64,000 nt of DNA from Aporrectodea caliginosa (taxonomy: Eukaryota; Annelida; Clitellata; Crassiclitellata; Lumbricidae): the NCBI GenBank assembly GCA_020284085.1, contig JACEVL010000019.1, positions 4,239,322 to 4,303,321 on the forward strand. The letters run 5' to 3'. Of this stretch, positions 9,419 through 19,001 are shown one piece after another. Position numbers and translations under genes: made by a program. Within the stretch, counting starts at the first letter, position 1, and each line of letters opens with the position of its first letter. The notes under the pieces were generated by a model. It had not been told where the DNA came from and ran no database searches. It was given only the letters and a program-made list of their open reading frames with translations.

Positions 9419-10795
9419 ATGGCGAATACGAAAGCCCATACAGGCAAGAAGCCATACAGGTGCCACTTATGTCAGAAATCATTTCCTAAAGATAGTCATC
9501 TGAAAATACACTTTAGAACCCACACTGGGGAAAGACCATTCAGATGCCAGTTATGTCAGAAATCATTTGCTATAGATGGTAATCTGAAAATGCACATGAG
9601 AACCCATACTGGGGAAAAACCATTCAAATGTCAATTATGTCAGAAATCATTTGCTAGAGATAGTCATCTGAATATGCATGTGAGAACCCACACTGGGGAA
9701 AAACCATACCGGTGCAATTTATGTAAGAAATCATGTGCTGTACGTAGTAATCTGAAAAAGCACATGAGAACCCATAGGCCTACTGGTGAGAAACCATATG
9801 GATGCCAGTTATGTCAGAAAACATTTTTTGATCGTGGTCATCTGAAAAGGCACATGACAACCCATACTGGCGAAAAGTCATACCTGTGCCAGTTATGTCA
9901 GAAATCATTTGCTACAAATTGTGCTCTGAAAGCACACATGATAACCCATACTGGAGAAAAACCATTCAGATGTCAGTTATGTCAGAAATCATTTGCTCAC
10001 CATGGACATCTGAAAACTCACATGAGAACCCATACTGGAGAAAAACCCTACAGGTGTCAGTTATGTCAGAAATCAGTTAGTGTAGGTAGAAGTCTGAAAT
10101 CGCACATGAGAACCCATACTGGCGAAAAACCATACATGTGCCAGTTATGTCGGAAATCATTTGCTGAGAGTGGTAATCTGAAAAGACATATGAGAACCCA
10201 TTCTGGAGGAAAACCATACATGTGTCAGTTATGTCAGAAATCATTTACAGCGGCCGCTACTCTAAAGAGTCACATGAGAACTCATACAGGAGAAACACCA
10301 TATATATGCATGTTTTGTAATAAAGGATTCACACTACTTGGAAGTTTAAAGAGTCACAGAAGAACTCATAATACAACTGCGAAGCTAAACGCAGACAACA
10401 AACCTTATACCAAGAACAGTTCTTCAGCGAGGCAGAATACTCTGCATGAAGGAACACAGCCACAGGATCTTGAAATTGGAAGTGAAGTAATTGCTAAAGT
10501 ATCTGATCATTTGATTAGATTTAGTAGTACAGGCGTTATTAATAAACCAAATGAATGTTTCTCAAACAAAGTGTATTCAGACAGTAGAATTTCAGGTCCT
10601 TTACCGAAAACTGAAGATGGAGAATGTCTGTATATTAGCAAATTTAAATCTCCTTCGGATGGAAAAGCGGCTTTGTCAAAATCTTTTGGATGTGGAATAT
10701 GTGACGAATTGTTTGAAATAGAAAAAGAATTTCTAGACGACTGTTCTAGCCATCAATTTTCTCCACCTGACGACTTAGTTGCCTATCTGTGCTGA
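9419..10795 (+). CDS. C2H2 zinc-finger protein ZNF-A (11 fingers plus C-terminal tail)
   Basis: A single-exon ORF of 458 codons from ATG 9419; an in-frame TAA at 9404 supports this start. Residues about 10-320 form 11 consecutive C2H2 fingers of the C-x2-C-x12-H-x3-H type, joined by TGEKPY-like linkers. Such poly-finger proteins normally act in the nucleus as sequence-specific DNA binders. One linker, between fingers 4 and 5, carries two extra residues (HRPTGEKPY), and finger 4 has Cys where Phe is usual (KKSCAVRSNL). Unlike ZNF-B and ZNF-C it continues into a tail of about 135 residues without standard fingers, ending with a partial finger (CGICDELFEIEKEFLDDCSS, then H). No KRAB, SCAN, BTB or ZAD domain is visible. 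Upstream exons cannot be excluded. Confidence 0.85.
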   Translation: MANTKAHTGKKPYRCHLCQKSFPKDSHLKIHFRTHTGERPFRCQLCQKSFAIDGNLKMHMRTHTGEKPFKCQLCQKSFARDSHLNMHVRTHTGEKPYRCNLCKKSCAVRSNLKKHMRTHRPTGEKPYGCQLCQKTFFDRGHLKRHMTTHTGEKSYLCQLCQKSFATNCALKAHMITHTGEKPFRCQLCQKSFAHHGHLKTHMRTHTGEKPYRCQLCQKSVSVGRSLKSHMRTHTGEKPYMCQLCRKSFAESGNLKRHMRTHSGGKPYMCQLCQKSFTAAATLKSHMRTHTGETPYICMFCNKGFTLLGSLKSHRRTHNTTAKLNADNKPYTKNSSSARQNTLHEGTQPQDLEIGSEVIAKVSDHLIRFSSTGVINKPNECFSNKVYSDSRISGPLPKTEDGECLYISKFKSPSDGKAALSKSFGCGICDELFEIEKEFLDDCSSHQFSPPDDLVAYLC

Positions 10796-10884
10796 ATTAT
10801 GATTCCACATAATTGCAGTTGAAAAGAACTTTAGTTTCTGATAACTGAGATAAAGAAAAGTTGCTACAGTCTGCTATTACTTCA

Positions 10885-11790
10885 AAAGCAGTTGCAAGAG
10901 AAGGTCTACATTACTGATCTTCATCCTGAAGGGGCGTTATATAAATACTCCTTAATACGACTTCTCATACCGACCATGTAGTAATAATTACAGTGGATTT
11001 ATCTGTCTACAACTTTTATGAATGTCAACTATTCAGTAAAATCATACTGAACAATTTTAGCACGAGGGTGTTCTATTATACAAAGGTTGGATAGCTTCAC
11101 GATTTCGTCATAGCGTTTTCTCTGTGTAACTAACTCTTACTTTAGTCTAAAATTAACTACTGACAGATAAAACTTGAAGCCATCTTGTTTGCATCCAAAA
11201 CGCTAACTTAGTTGAAGTCGTCGATTATGTGAGAGACTATGCGCTGCTGGTGTTGGAAAGAACAATTATTGCAGAAAATTACCCTAAAGTGCATACCAAC
11301 ACTTGCGCCTAGCAAACGCCACACAAATTCGAACTTGGTCTAAATATCTGCTGATTTAAAAGGATCCTAACAATTATTTAAAAAATCACACAGAAATCCA
11401 ATATTTCAGAAACCTAAAATATGCTCAAGGCGATCATCCGAGTGCTCATCAGAGGTTCACTGCTGGAGAAAAGATAAATTATCGATTAAGTGAATAGACT
11501 TATGGCACTTATAAGAATCCATAATTTTTATGGGAGAAAAACCATACAGGTGCCAGATATGTGGGAAGTCTTTTGATCAGGGTGGGCACTGGGCAGTAAT
11601 CTGAAAAAGCACATTAGAACTCATACTGCAGAGAAACCTTAGAAATTCGAGTTTTGTGATAAATCATGTACTGAAGTAGGTAGCTTGGTCGCAAATAGCC
11701 TATGAGAACCCACACTGGCGATAAACCAAAGTCAAGTGCCAGTTATGTGAGAAAAACTTTTGATCAAGGTACACTCTTAAAACTGCAGAG
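10885..11790 (+). pseudogene. Decayed C2H2 zinc-finger copy (ZNF-D)
   Basis: Begins with leader sequence matching those of ZNF-A/B/C (GTTGCAAGAGAAGGTCTAC, GATTTCGTCATAGCG, then GAGAGACTATGCGCTGCTGG). It then gives short finger fragments in different frames: GEKPYRCQICGKSFDQG near 11531, then KKHIRTHTAEKP stopped by TAG, then PMRTHTGDKPKSSASYVRKT-like text. There are several stops and frameshifts and no continuous array. A small insertion near 10925-11005 contains GGGGCGTTATATAAATACTC, a SINE/LINE-tail-like motif. Lying directly behind ZNF-A, it is best read as a dead tandem duplicate. Confidence 0.75.
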
Positions 11791-11878
11791 TTTTCTCAGT
11801 TATGACTCTTAGTTGTCATCATTTCTTACATTGTGGTTGTCATGATAAACAAGCGGTTCTAGACAGACTGGAAAATAT

Positions 11879-12090
11879 CATACCGACCAATCACAGGCGA
11901 CCTCTGATACCGACCAATCACAGACGACTTCTCATACCGACCAATCACAGACGACCTCTCATACCGACCAATCACAGACGACTTCTCATACCGACCAATC
12001 ACAGACGACTTCTCATACCGACTAATCACAGACGACCTCTCATACCGACCAATCACAGACGACTTCTCATACCGACCAATCTAGCAACAA
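11879..12090. repeat. 27-bp minisatellite, 8 units, seven with a CCAAT box
   Basis: Eight head-to-tail 27-bp units; the unit starts GACCAATCACAGACGACTTC and ends TCATACC. Seven units carry GACCAATCA, which fits the NF-Y consensus RRCCAATSR; unit 6 has CTAAT. Because 27 is a multiple of three, it yields repetitive ORFs on both strands, which I do not regard as genes. A single related stretch (ACGACTTCTCATACCGACCA) occurs at about 10960. Confidence 0.85.
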
Positions 12091-12432
12091 AATCAGCGTG
12101 GCAAATAAATGAATATGAACATGTCAAAGTTTAAATAATTCTTTACCTAAATTGAAGCTGGATTGACAAGAATTGTAATATTGCGTAACTGGTAGCTGGA
12201 TTGGGTAAAATAATTGCGTAAATGGAAGCGACTGTCGCTCACTCTCAAGAACTTTATTTGGGACTTGCTGGCCATCGACAAAAGACGCAACACTTATAGA
12301 CACAGACAACACTTATAGACACAGACATTGACAGATACGCACTCAGACACGGACAGATAGGCTACAGATAGAAACAGTCTACGTCGTCGCTGTCCTCAAA
12401 GGCTGCAACTGAGCGCTGATGTTCGATTCATA
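12091..12432. other. No gene recognised
   Basis: Contains two units of the 37-bp family (near 12150-12230) and a run of ACAGACA-like short repeats (12290-12350). No supported coding sequence. Confidence 0.4.
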
Positions 12433-13408
12433 TCTTATACTATAATTCTTAAAGTTTGTCCTTCCGTATGTATGTATGTTTGCAATGCATCGCTGTCCGG
12501 CTAAAGGCTCCGAAACGGAACGGTTTAGCGAGTTGAAAAAATTTACAAAGCATTATTACGCAACGTCTAGGTCAACGCGACTATTTTCAGTTCGCAATTT
12601 TATTTAAACGCCGATATATGGCCATTTTAAATTTAACTTTTCAGCGAGCTTATTTCAATACCGCCCATAGTAAGGCCATTTGTTCACGTCACGCATGCTT
12701 AATAAGCAATCTTACGTCACACGGAGCATCTAGCAACCAATCAGAAGTCGCCACGGGCGAATTTCTAGGTCAGCGCAACCATTTACAGATTTGGTGACCT
12801 AATTACACTAAGCTCACATTTTTTGCAACCACGGCCATTGCCGATTTTCTAGGTCAAAGCAACTCGAAACTTACTTTAGCTATTCGAATTTCTATCTCAT
12901 CCCAATTACTTTCAGCTCATAATTTGCTTTCAATTCCGATTTATGGACATTATAAGCATGCCCATTAATTTTGTCCACGTCACTAAAATTAATATGCAAT
13001 CTTAAATTACGTCACGCGGCTAAATATGCAATCTTACGTCACGCTGGCCAACGGCAAATAATACGCCTATTATAATTTAGAAATAACCCGTGTAGTACCG
13101 TTATATATAAGAGGTCGTTGTGTAGTACGGGGAACAAAATAATACGCCTATTTCAGGTAGAGATAAACCGTAAAGAACGGGGAACAAAATAATAATATTG
13201 CCTATAATTATAAGGTAGAGATAACCCGTGCAGTACACGGGCAAAGCAACTATGTTCACCTCTAAATATCGTTTCCATTCAGATATATGGACATTTTTTA
13301 AATATTTGAAGCCCATCAGCAAATATAGTAAGTAAGTAAGCCTTTATTTGCAGCCGTTAAAAATTACGCCTGGGGAAAACCCGGGCGAACGCCGGGTAAA
13401 ATTGCTAG
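12433..13408 (+). mobile_element. Non-autonomous Helitron
   Basis: Starts TCTTATACTATAATTC after an A and ends with CTAG (13405-13408) before a T, matching Helitron insertion between A and T without target duplication. Just before the end is a GC hairpin, ACCCGG-GCGAACG-CCGGGT (about 13378-13396), then a short spacer and CTAG. The start resembles animal Helitron 5' ends followed by a TATGTATGT run. The interior holds several CTAGGTCA(A/G)CGCAAC-like and ATAACCCGTG(T/C)AGTAC repeats and no Rep/helicase ORF. A short AAGTAAGTAAG tract near 13327 may be a nested LINE tail. Confidence 0.7.
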
Positions 13409-13870
13409 TTATATATATTCGTTTAATGAGAAAACAATCTGACAAAAACGCAGAAATGTTTACATAAGAGATTGAATAGAAAATAAAAGGTAAAAGTGCA
13501 TTTTAGCGTATTAAACCCATGATGATTTCGGCCAAGTATTTTAGCGTATTTTATTATTTCTCTTATGTGTTTGCGTAAATGGAAGCTGGATTGATAAAAA
13601 TAATTCTTTGCCCAAATGGAAGTTGGATTGATGAAAGGAGTTATCTGCTAAAGTGGAAGCTGGATTGATGAAAAAACGTGTAGTTTGGCGTCGTAAATGA
13701 CACGCGATTTCATGGCGAATCAGCGTTGGTCGAATAGAAGTTGGACTGCAGAAAAGAATTCTTGCTAAATAGAAGTGGGATTGATGAAAATAATGTTACC
13801 TTAAATAGAAGTTGGATTGATGTAAATAATATTGCTTAAATAGAAGCTGGATACATTTCAGTTATCATGA
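13409..13870. repeat. Array of 37-bp-family units
   Basis: From about 13565 to 13855 there are about seven diverged units with GGAAGCTGGATTGATGAAAA, GAAGTTGGATTGATG and similar. They are interrupted near 13675 by GTAGTTTGGCGTCGTAAATG, which occurs in inverse at other family sites (for example near 60560 and 62425). The boundaries are not clear. Confidence 0.6.
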
Positions 13871-14699
13871 AAGTCATTGAAATAATTAAATACGCTAAAA
13901 TACACGCCTAAATCCACTATCAATAAAATACGCTAAAATGCACTTTTACCGAAAATAAAACACAAGTAATAATAAGGTATAATAATAATAATGTAATAAT
14001 TATCAATAAAGTAGCGGCAGCCATAAACAGGCGCCCAGTCCTCATGTAGGACTAGCAAGCAACCTGGAAGGCGCCATCCGTCTGGTTGATGATGGTAAGT
14101 GTTAGAGGTAATGGTGTGTTCATGGGTCACCGGTTTATGCTGCAAAGGTGTCGTATTCGAGGTATAACGGTGGATATTAGACTCCTGTCATGATATTTGA
14201 AAGTACAAAATAATGGTGGTTGATGTGGAGATTCGTTGGACGTGAGTGCTGATTGTCACAGAAACCATCGCAGGGAACGAGGATAAATTTTTGGCTGGTA
14301 AATCTTGCCGCACAAAATACTCAAGATGTACATTGTATTTGTTCTTCATGCTAGAGTTTGCATTTGCAACAGTGCAAGCGGAAGCAAAGCCAACTGTAAC
14401 GTTCTCGATGTGGTTTTTAGTCATATGCAAGATAGGCCTACATAATCGTAATCTCCAAACTTCTAAAGCGCCACTCGAAAGCCAAGCGCAGGGCACCAGC
14501 TTATTCACGAGCGCTGAACATACATTGCCAGTTTTCTTAATTGAATTAAGTCGGTTTCGTTTCGTTACGACAATCGAACACAAAACAAACGGGACTAAAA
14601 CTAATTTATCCTGCAAAATTCCAGGATGTAAAATCAGGCCACAGACATAACCCAATTTTCATCGGCTTCATATCCCTTCAGTAGTAGGCCCTAATAGTC
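13871..14699. other. No convincing gene; two overlapping antisense ORFs
   Basis: A 155-codon minus ORF (14188-14655) and a 134-codon plus ORF (14246-14650) overlap almost fully. Neither shows a recognisable domain. Part of the segment (about 14445-14515, CTAAAGCGCCACTCGAAAGC, TTATTCACGAGCGC) is repeated at 39250-39310, suggesting an interspersed repeat. I leave both ORFs uncalled. Confidence 0.4.
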
Positions 14700-15870
14700 T
14701 AAAATATGATAGGCCGTTGTACTTTTGGATTCAATTCAAATTTACAAAAAGATCAAGCTTCAGTGATTGGCTATACAGTAGAGGCCTACGGCTTAGACAT
14801 TCCAAATCAGATGTTGTTAGAAGTTGGTTTTCATTTAAGCAGCGCAGTCTCGGTTTAATGACGACGCCTCTCGGCAGACTGAACCGAGGAAGGAGGCAAT
14901 GGATGGCAATAGGCTACTCTCAAGTATTAATTTTTTTTTACTGTAATCAGAGTAGCTTTCTAATAATGAAGTGACCTGTCAAGAATTATTAAAATTTCAA
15001 AATGGCAATTCTGAAAAGAGGACTGTTAGTTATTACTTTTTTACATAGGCAAAGAATATGGTGTCACGACAACTCGTCGAACGACATTTCGTCTACGACA
15101 CTTCGTCTACAGACATTTCGTCGAACGATATTTCGTCTACAAAGTTATTTGATATTGTCACTTTAAAATGGAAGTTGGATTGATGAAAAAACTGTTTCCC
15201 GAAATGGAAGTGGGATTGATGAAAACATTCCTGTGTTGAAATAGACGCTGAATTGATCGAAATAATTTTTCCCATAAATAGAAGCTGGAATTCAACCTGG
15301 ATGCATGGATGAAAATAGGTTTCCATTCAATAGAAGCTGGATTGATGAAAATAACCTCGTCAGTATTTAGAAGCTGGAGACCTGAGAATATATAGCACGG
15401 TTTAGCGAAACTATAAGAAAGCGGCCTCTGTTGATTAGCCGTAATGGATAAAGATACACTTGTAGACGAAATGTCGTTAGACGAAGTGTCGTAGACGAAA
15501 TGTCGTTATACGAAATGTCGTTCGACGAGTTGTCGCGGAACCCAAGAATATGAGTTTACGGAGCGCTTTAAAATATATTCGCTAGATGTCAGGATAAACT
15601 TTAAAATCTCCAGCTTACATGTCATTATAATGAATCACTTACATCGTTCGCCATTTTGTGCTGATGACTGAATAAACCAGATTTTGTGGAAATTCGACTT
15701 TAATGCCAAACATGGTAAGATTATGTATATAACTCTGTGCATATAATTTAGTGGACAAACACATCTAATAAACGACAGCGTCAGTGAGAGAGTTGCTAAT
15801 GTTTTGGTTTGAGCTCAATGTTTTAATTCTCCCGCGTGCGAATATTGGAAACTTATTCTGACGAACAATA
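14700..15870 (+). repeat. Family C interspersed repeat, copy 2 (split by family A)
   Basis: Aligns with 7130-7910 across ATTCCAAATCAGATGTTG, GGCAGACTGAACCGAGGAA, ATAATGAAGTGACCTGTCAA, then after the insertion ATATATTCGCTAGATGTC, TTCGCCATTTTGTGCTG and GAATATTGGAAACTTATTC. It provides the empty site for the family B element at 7919-8084, and is itself interrupted at 15060-15542. Confidence 0.7.
15060..15542. mobile_element. Family A inverted-repeat element, copy 2
   Basis: Begins GGTGTCACGACAACTCGTC and ends GACGAGTTGTCGCGGAACC. Flanking 9-mers are AAAGAATAT and CAAGAATAT, an 8-of-9 match. Subterminal arrays of GTCTACAGACATTTCG-like motifs occupy roughly 80 bp at each end in opposite orientation. 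The centre is made of 37-bp-family units. Empty-site versions exist in family C copies 1 and 4. Confidence 0.85.
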
Positions 15871-15874
15871 GACC

Positions 15875-16372
15875 GGTTATCCCGTAGTTTAGGTTGGTAA
15901 ATTTTTTGAATATCTTCAATGCCGTCCTTGACGTTGGTAAGTAAGCAGTCTACCTATGTCCATGATAACTATCATCAATCCCGCTTTCATTTCATTGTGA
16001 ATTTTTTGTCATCAATCCAGCTTCCATTTAATGAAAAAATTATCCAACTTCTATTTAACCAACAAAATATTTTTCATCAATGGAACTTTTATTTAAGCAA
16101 AGAACGGTAAACCCGTAGTTTAGGTTGGTAAATTATTTTATATCGTCAAATTAAAATGGAAGCTGGATTAAAGAAGAAAATTGTTTGACGAACTCGAAGT
16201 GGGATTGATGAAACCATTTCTGTCTTTAAATAGAAGTTGGATTGATCGAAATAATTTTTACCGTAAATAAAAGGTGGATTGATGAAACTAAGTTTTTGAT
16301 GCAATAGAAGGTGGAATGATGAAAATATTTGTTGCCTTAAGTAGAAGCTGGACCCATGACAATAGTTCTTTG
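15875..16372. mobile_element. Family B element with one half inverted in place
   Basis: Starts GGTTATCCCGTAGTTTAGG with the normal right-type subterminal segment, but from 16106 the remainder runs backwards: GGTAAACCCGTAGTTTAGG, the opposite terminus, appears internally. Its sequence to 16365 is a close inverse of 16560-16825. The switch points carry AAAGAAC (about 16099-16105) and GTTCTTT (about 16365-16371), a small inverted repeat. No ORF of note. Confidence 0.65.
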
Positions 16373-16825
16373 GGTAATCCCGTATTTTAGGTTGGTAAAT
16401 TATTTGAATGTCTTCAATGCCGTACCTGACGTTGGTAAGTAAGCAGTCTACCTATGTCTATGATAACTATCATCAATCCAGCTTCCATTTCATGAAAAAA
16501 TGACCCAACTGCTGCTTAGCCAAAGAAATATTTTTCATCAATGGAACTTTTATTTAAACAAAGATCTATTCTCATGGGTCCAGCTTCTACTTAAGGCAAC
16601 AATTATTTTCATCATTGCAGCTTCCATTGCATCAAAAACTTAGTTTCATCAATCCAGCTTCTATTTACGGTAAAATTATTTCGATCAATCCGACTTCTAT
16701 TTAAAGACAGAAATGGTTTCATCAATCCCACTTTCGAGTTAGTGACACAATTTTTTTTCTTAATCCAGCGTCCATTTTAATATGACGATATCAAATAATT
16801 TACCAACCTAAACTATGGGTTTACC
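16373..16825. mobile_element. Full-length family B element (453 bp)
   Basis: Left end GGTAATCCCGTATTTTAGG with TCTTCAATGCCGTACCTGAC and GTAAGTAAGCAGTCTACC inside it. Right end GACGATATCAAATAATTTAC, then CAACCTAAACTATGGGTTTA, then CC. The centre holds about eight diverged 37-bp units. Together with the preceding element it makes a palindrome with roughly 260-bp arms. Confidence 0.7.
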
Positions 16826-16829
16826 CTAG

Positions 16830-17335
16830 TTTCTATTTAAGCAACATTCTTTTCATCATTCATTCATTCATTCTGGAATCATCAATCCTACTTCTACTTA
16901 GTGAAAAATTATTTTCGTCAATCCGACATCTATTTAGCAAAGAATTCTTTTCGTCAATCCAACTTGTATTCGACCAACGCTGAAACCCATGAAATGGCGG
17001 ATAATTTATGACCCTAAACTACACGTTTACCCGAATATTTCGTCCATTGTAGCATTATTATTTTTCGTCACACCAATTTGTATTCGACCAATGATAAAGC
17101 CCATGCAATAGTCAATAATTAAATACGATAAAATACAGGTTTGCTCCAGATTCTATTTAAGCGAGATTATTTTAATCAAGCCCACTTCTATTTAAGCAAA
17201 AATTATTTTCATGAATCTGAATTCTATTTAGCAAGAATTCTTTTAATCAAATCCAACTTGTATCCGACCAACGCTGAAACCCATGCAGGGCCAATAATTA
17301 TATATTCTAAAATACACTTTTACCTAACTCGTTTG
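16830..17335. repeat. 37-bp-family arrays with GACCAACGCTGAAACCCATG ends
   Basis: Two or three short arrays of ATCAATCCAACTTCTATTTA-like units. Each runs into TTGTATTCGACCAACGCTGA plus AACCCATG. One is followed by CCTAAACTACACGTTTACCC, a third type of terminus. Similar blocks occur at 29885-30160 and 61915-62080. No coding signal. Confidence 0.55.
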
Positions 17336-17339
17336 TCAA

Positions 17340-18240
17340 CATTCCTAAATAGGTAATTTGAAGTCGGACATTTGAGCAATCTGACGCTTTACCATTACTT
17401 CTACATGTGTCTGTATGGGTTGAGTTCTGGTACTTTTAACATATTTGGGTAAAACTCCATTTTAACATATTTTATTCTTGCAGTTTCCATTAAAAATTAA
17501 TGGCTTATTTTACCATTAGTCTGTTATGTATGTTTAAATCCATATTAGCATATTTAATTATTTCACTGATTTTAATGGTTAGAGAAAGTTCAAGTGGAAC
17601 AAGTTGTGCCACCGTACTCTTATCTATGATGTCCAAATGTCATTATGAACAGCATGAAGAGCGGATTCTATTGAATGAAACTTATGGTACATAAAGACTG
17701 AAGTGGGTTTTGTGAATTGGGAGATAAGTGGTTTGCATGAGATTCATTACTATGAGCTGAAGAATTTTGGACATGAAGTTCATAGTTGAGACGGATTTGT
17801 AATTAAAGAGAATATGCAGACGAACTTAATTATGCGTTACATATTTTTAATTACAGATGACATCCCGGTTAATGTAAGAAAATAAGTAAGAAGACGCTAA
17901 TAGTCAGACAAAACTTTGTTTAGTTATTTCAAAGAGGGTAGTGCTTGCGATGATATCTGTAATATTCACTAAATGTAATGGATTAGAAAAGGTCTTGGCT
18001 CGAACCTAAACTATGCAGCACAACTATAGCCGTAAACAATGTCAGGTTATTTAATTGAGGATTCGCAGTTTACATTAGCGATATACCGTACTTTGCACTG
18101 CCCTGACAAGGAAAATGCAAAGAAATTGCATGATTGAAAAGTGTTGGAACCACCAGAGTATCCATTATTTAAAATGAGACTTTTGTATTAATAATGTGAA
18201 ATAAAAATTTAAATAAAGTAGATACTCATTTTACACATTC
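17340..18240 (+). repeat. Segmental duplication upstream of ZNF-B (matches 30640-32460)
   Basis: Shares long blocks with the DNA upstream of ZNF-C, for example TCGGACATTTGAGCA, CATTACTTCTACATGT, GAAAGTTCAAGTGGAACAAG and GAAGTGGGTTTTGTGAATTG. The ZNF-C side contains roughly 950 bp more (about 30895-31850). No supported gene; the ORF 17500-17694 is not conserved in the other copy. Confidence 0.65.
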
Positions 18241-19001
18241 TGCTTGAAGAAGGTTGCCTTTCCATCTTTTTCTGTAACAGATGCACATGTGTGGCTCTGT
18301 CATGTAATGTGCAGGGATGAAATTCGGTTCTATATTTTATAGCATATGAAGTTCATAAACTTTCTATCTAAATCTTTGAATGAATAAAAAATGAGTGTGT
18401 ATATTGTTCTTTTCAGCAAGTCCACGAGAAAGAGACATTCAGTTGCAGGACAACGTCTACTTCTCATTGATCTTCATCAAGAGAATTACAAGGGATTTAT
18501 TTGACTGCAACTTTCACCATAGTCAGTTATTTCCACTTCAGTTAAAGCACACTGTACTTAGCAGAAGGGTGTGATATTAAACCAAGACTGGATGGTTTCA
18601 GTATTTCGTCACAAAAGTTTTTGTGTGTGACCAATTTCTTACTTTACTTGAAAAATGACTAAGATTCATAGTTGAAACGTGAACACTTCTGGTAAGCATC
18701 TGATATTCAAACTTAAATGAAGTCTTCGAAAATATGAGAAACTGGACACTGCTCGTGTTGGAAGGGCTATGACAACAACAATTGATGAAACTTTTGCACA
18801 GGAAGTTAAAATCCGTGCTTATCAAAATCCATACAAATTCGAACTTTGTCTAGAATCTGGTGATTGGAGAACTACTTGCGAATTATTTAAAGACTACACA
18901 GATGTCAATTACTTCAGAAAACGTATGCTCCTGGTGATCCTCTAAGAGCTCGTCAAAGAACCCATACTGGAGAAAAACAGTGAAATTATTAATCACGTGG
19001 C
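18241..19001 (+). other. Leader region of ZNF-B
   Basis: An acceptor-like site TTCTTTTCAG ends at 18416. The following 585 bp is alignable with the leaders of ZNF-A and ZNF-C and includes the segment ATGAGAAACTGGACACTGCT (about 18733). Stops in all frames and a TAA just upstream of the start favour an untranslated leader. Confidence 0.5.

Noticed and set aside
11802..12134. Repetitive protein with IPTNHRRPL units
   Set aside because: It follows the 27-bp minisatellite exactly, is open on both strands, and has no start context.
14188..14655. 155-codon minus ORF and 134-codon plus ORF
   Set aside because: They overlap each other almost completely, lack domains, and include a segment repeated at 39.2 kb.
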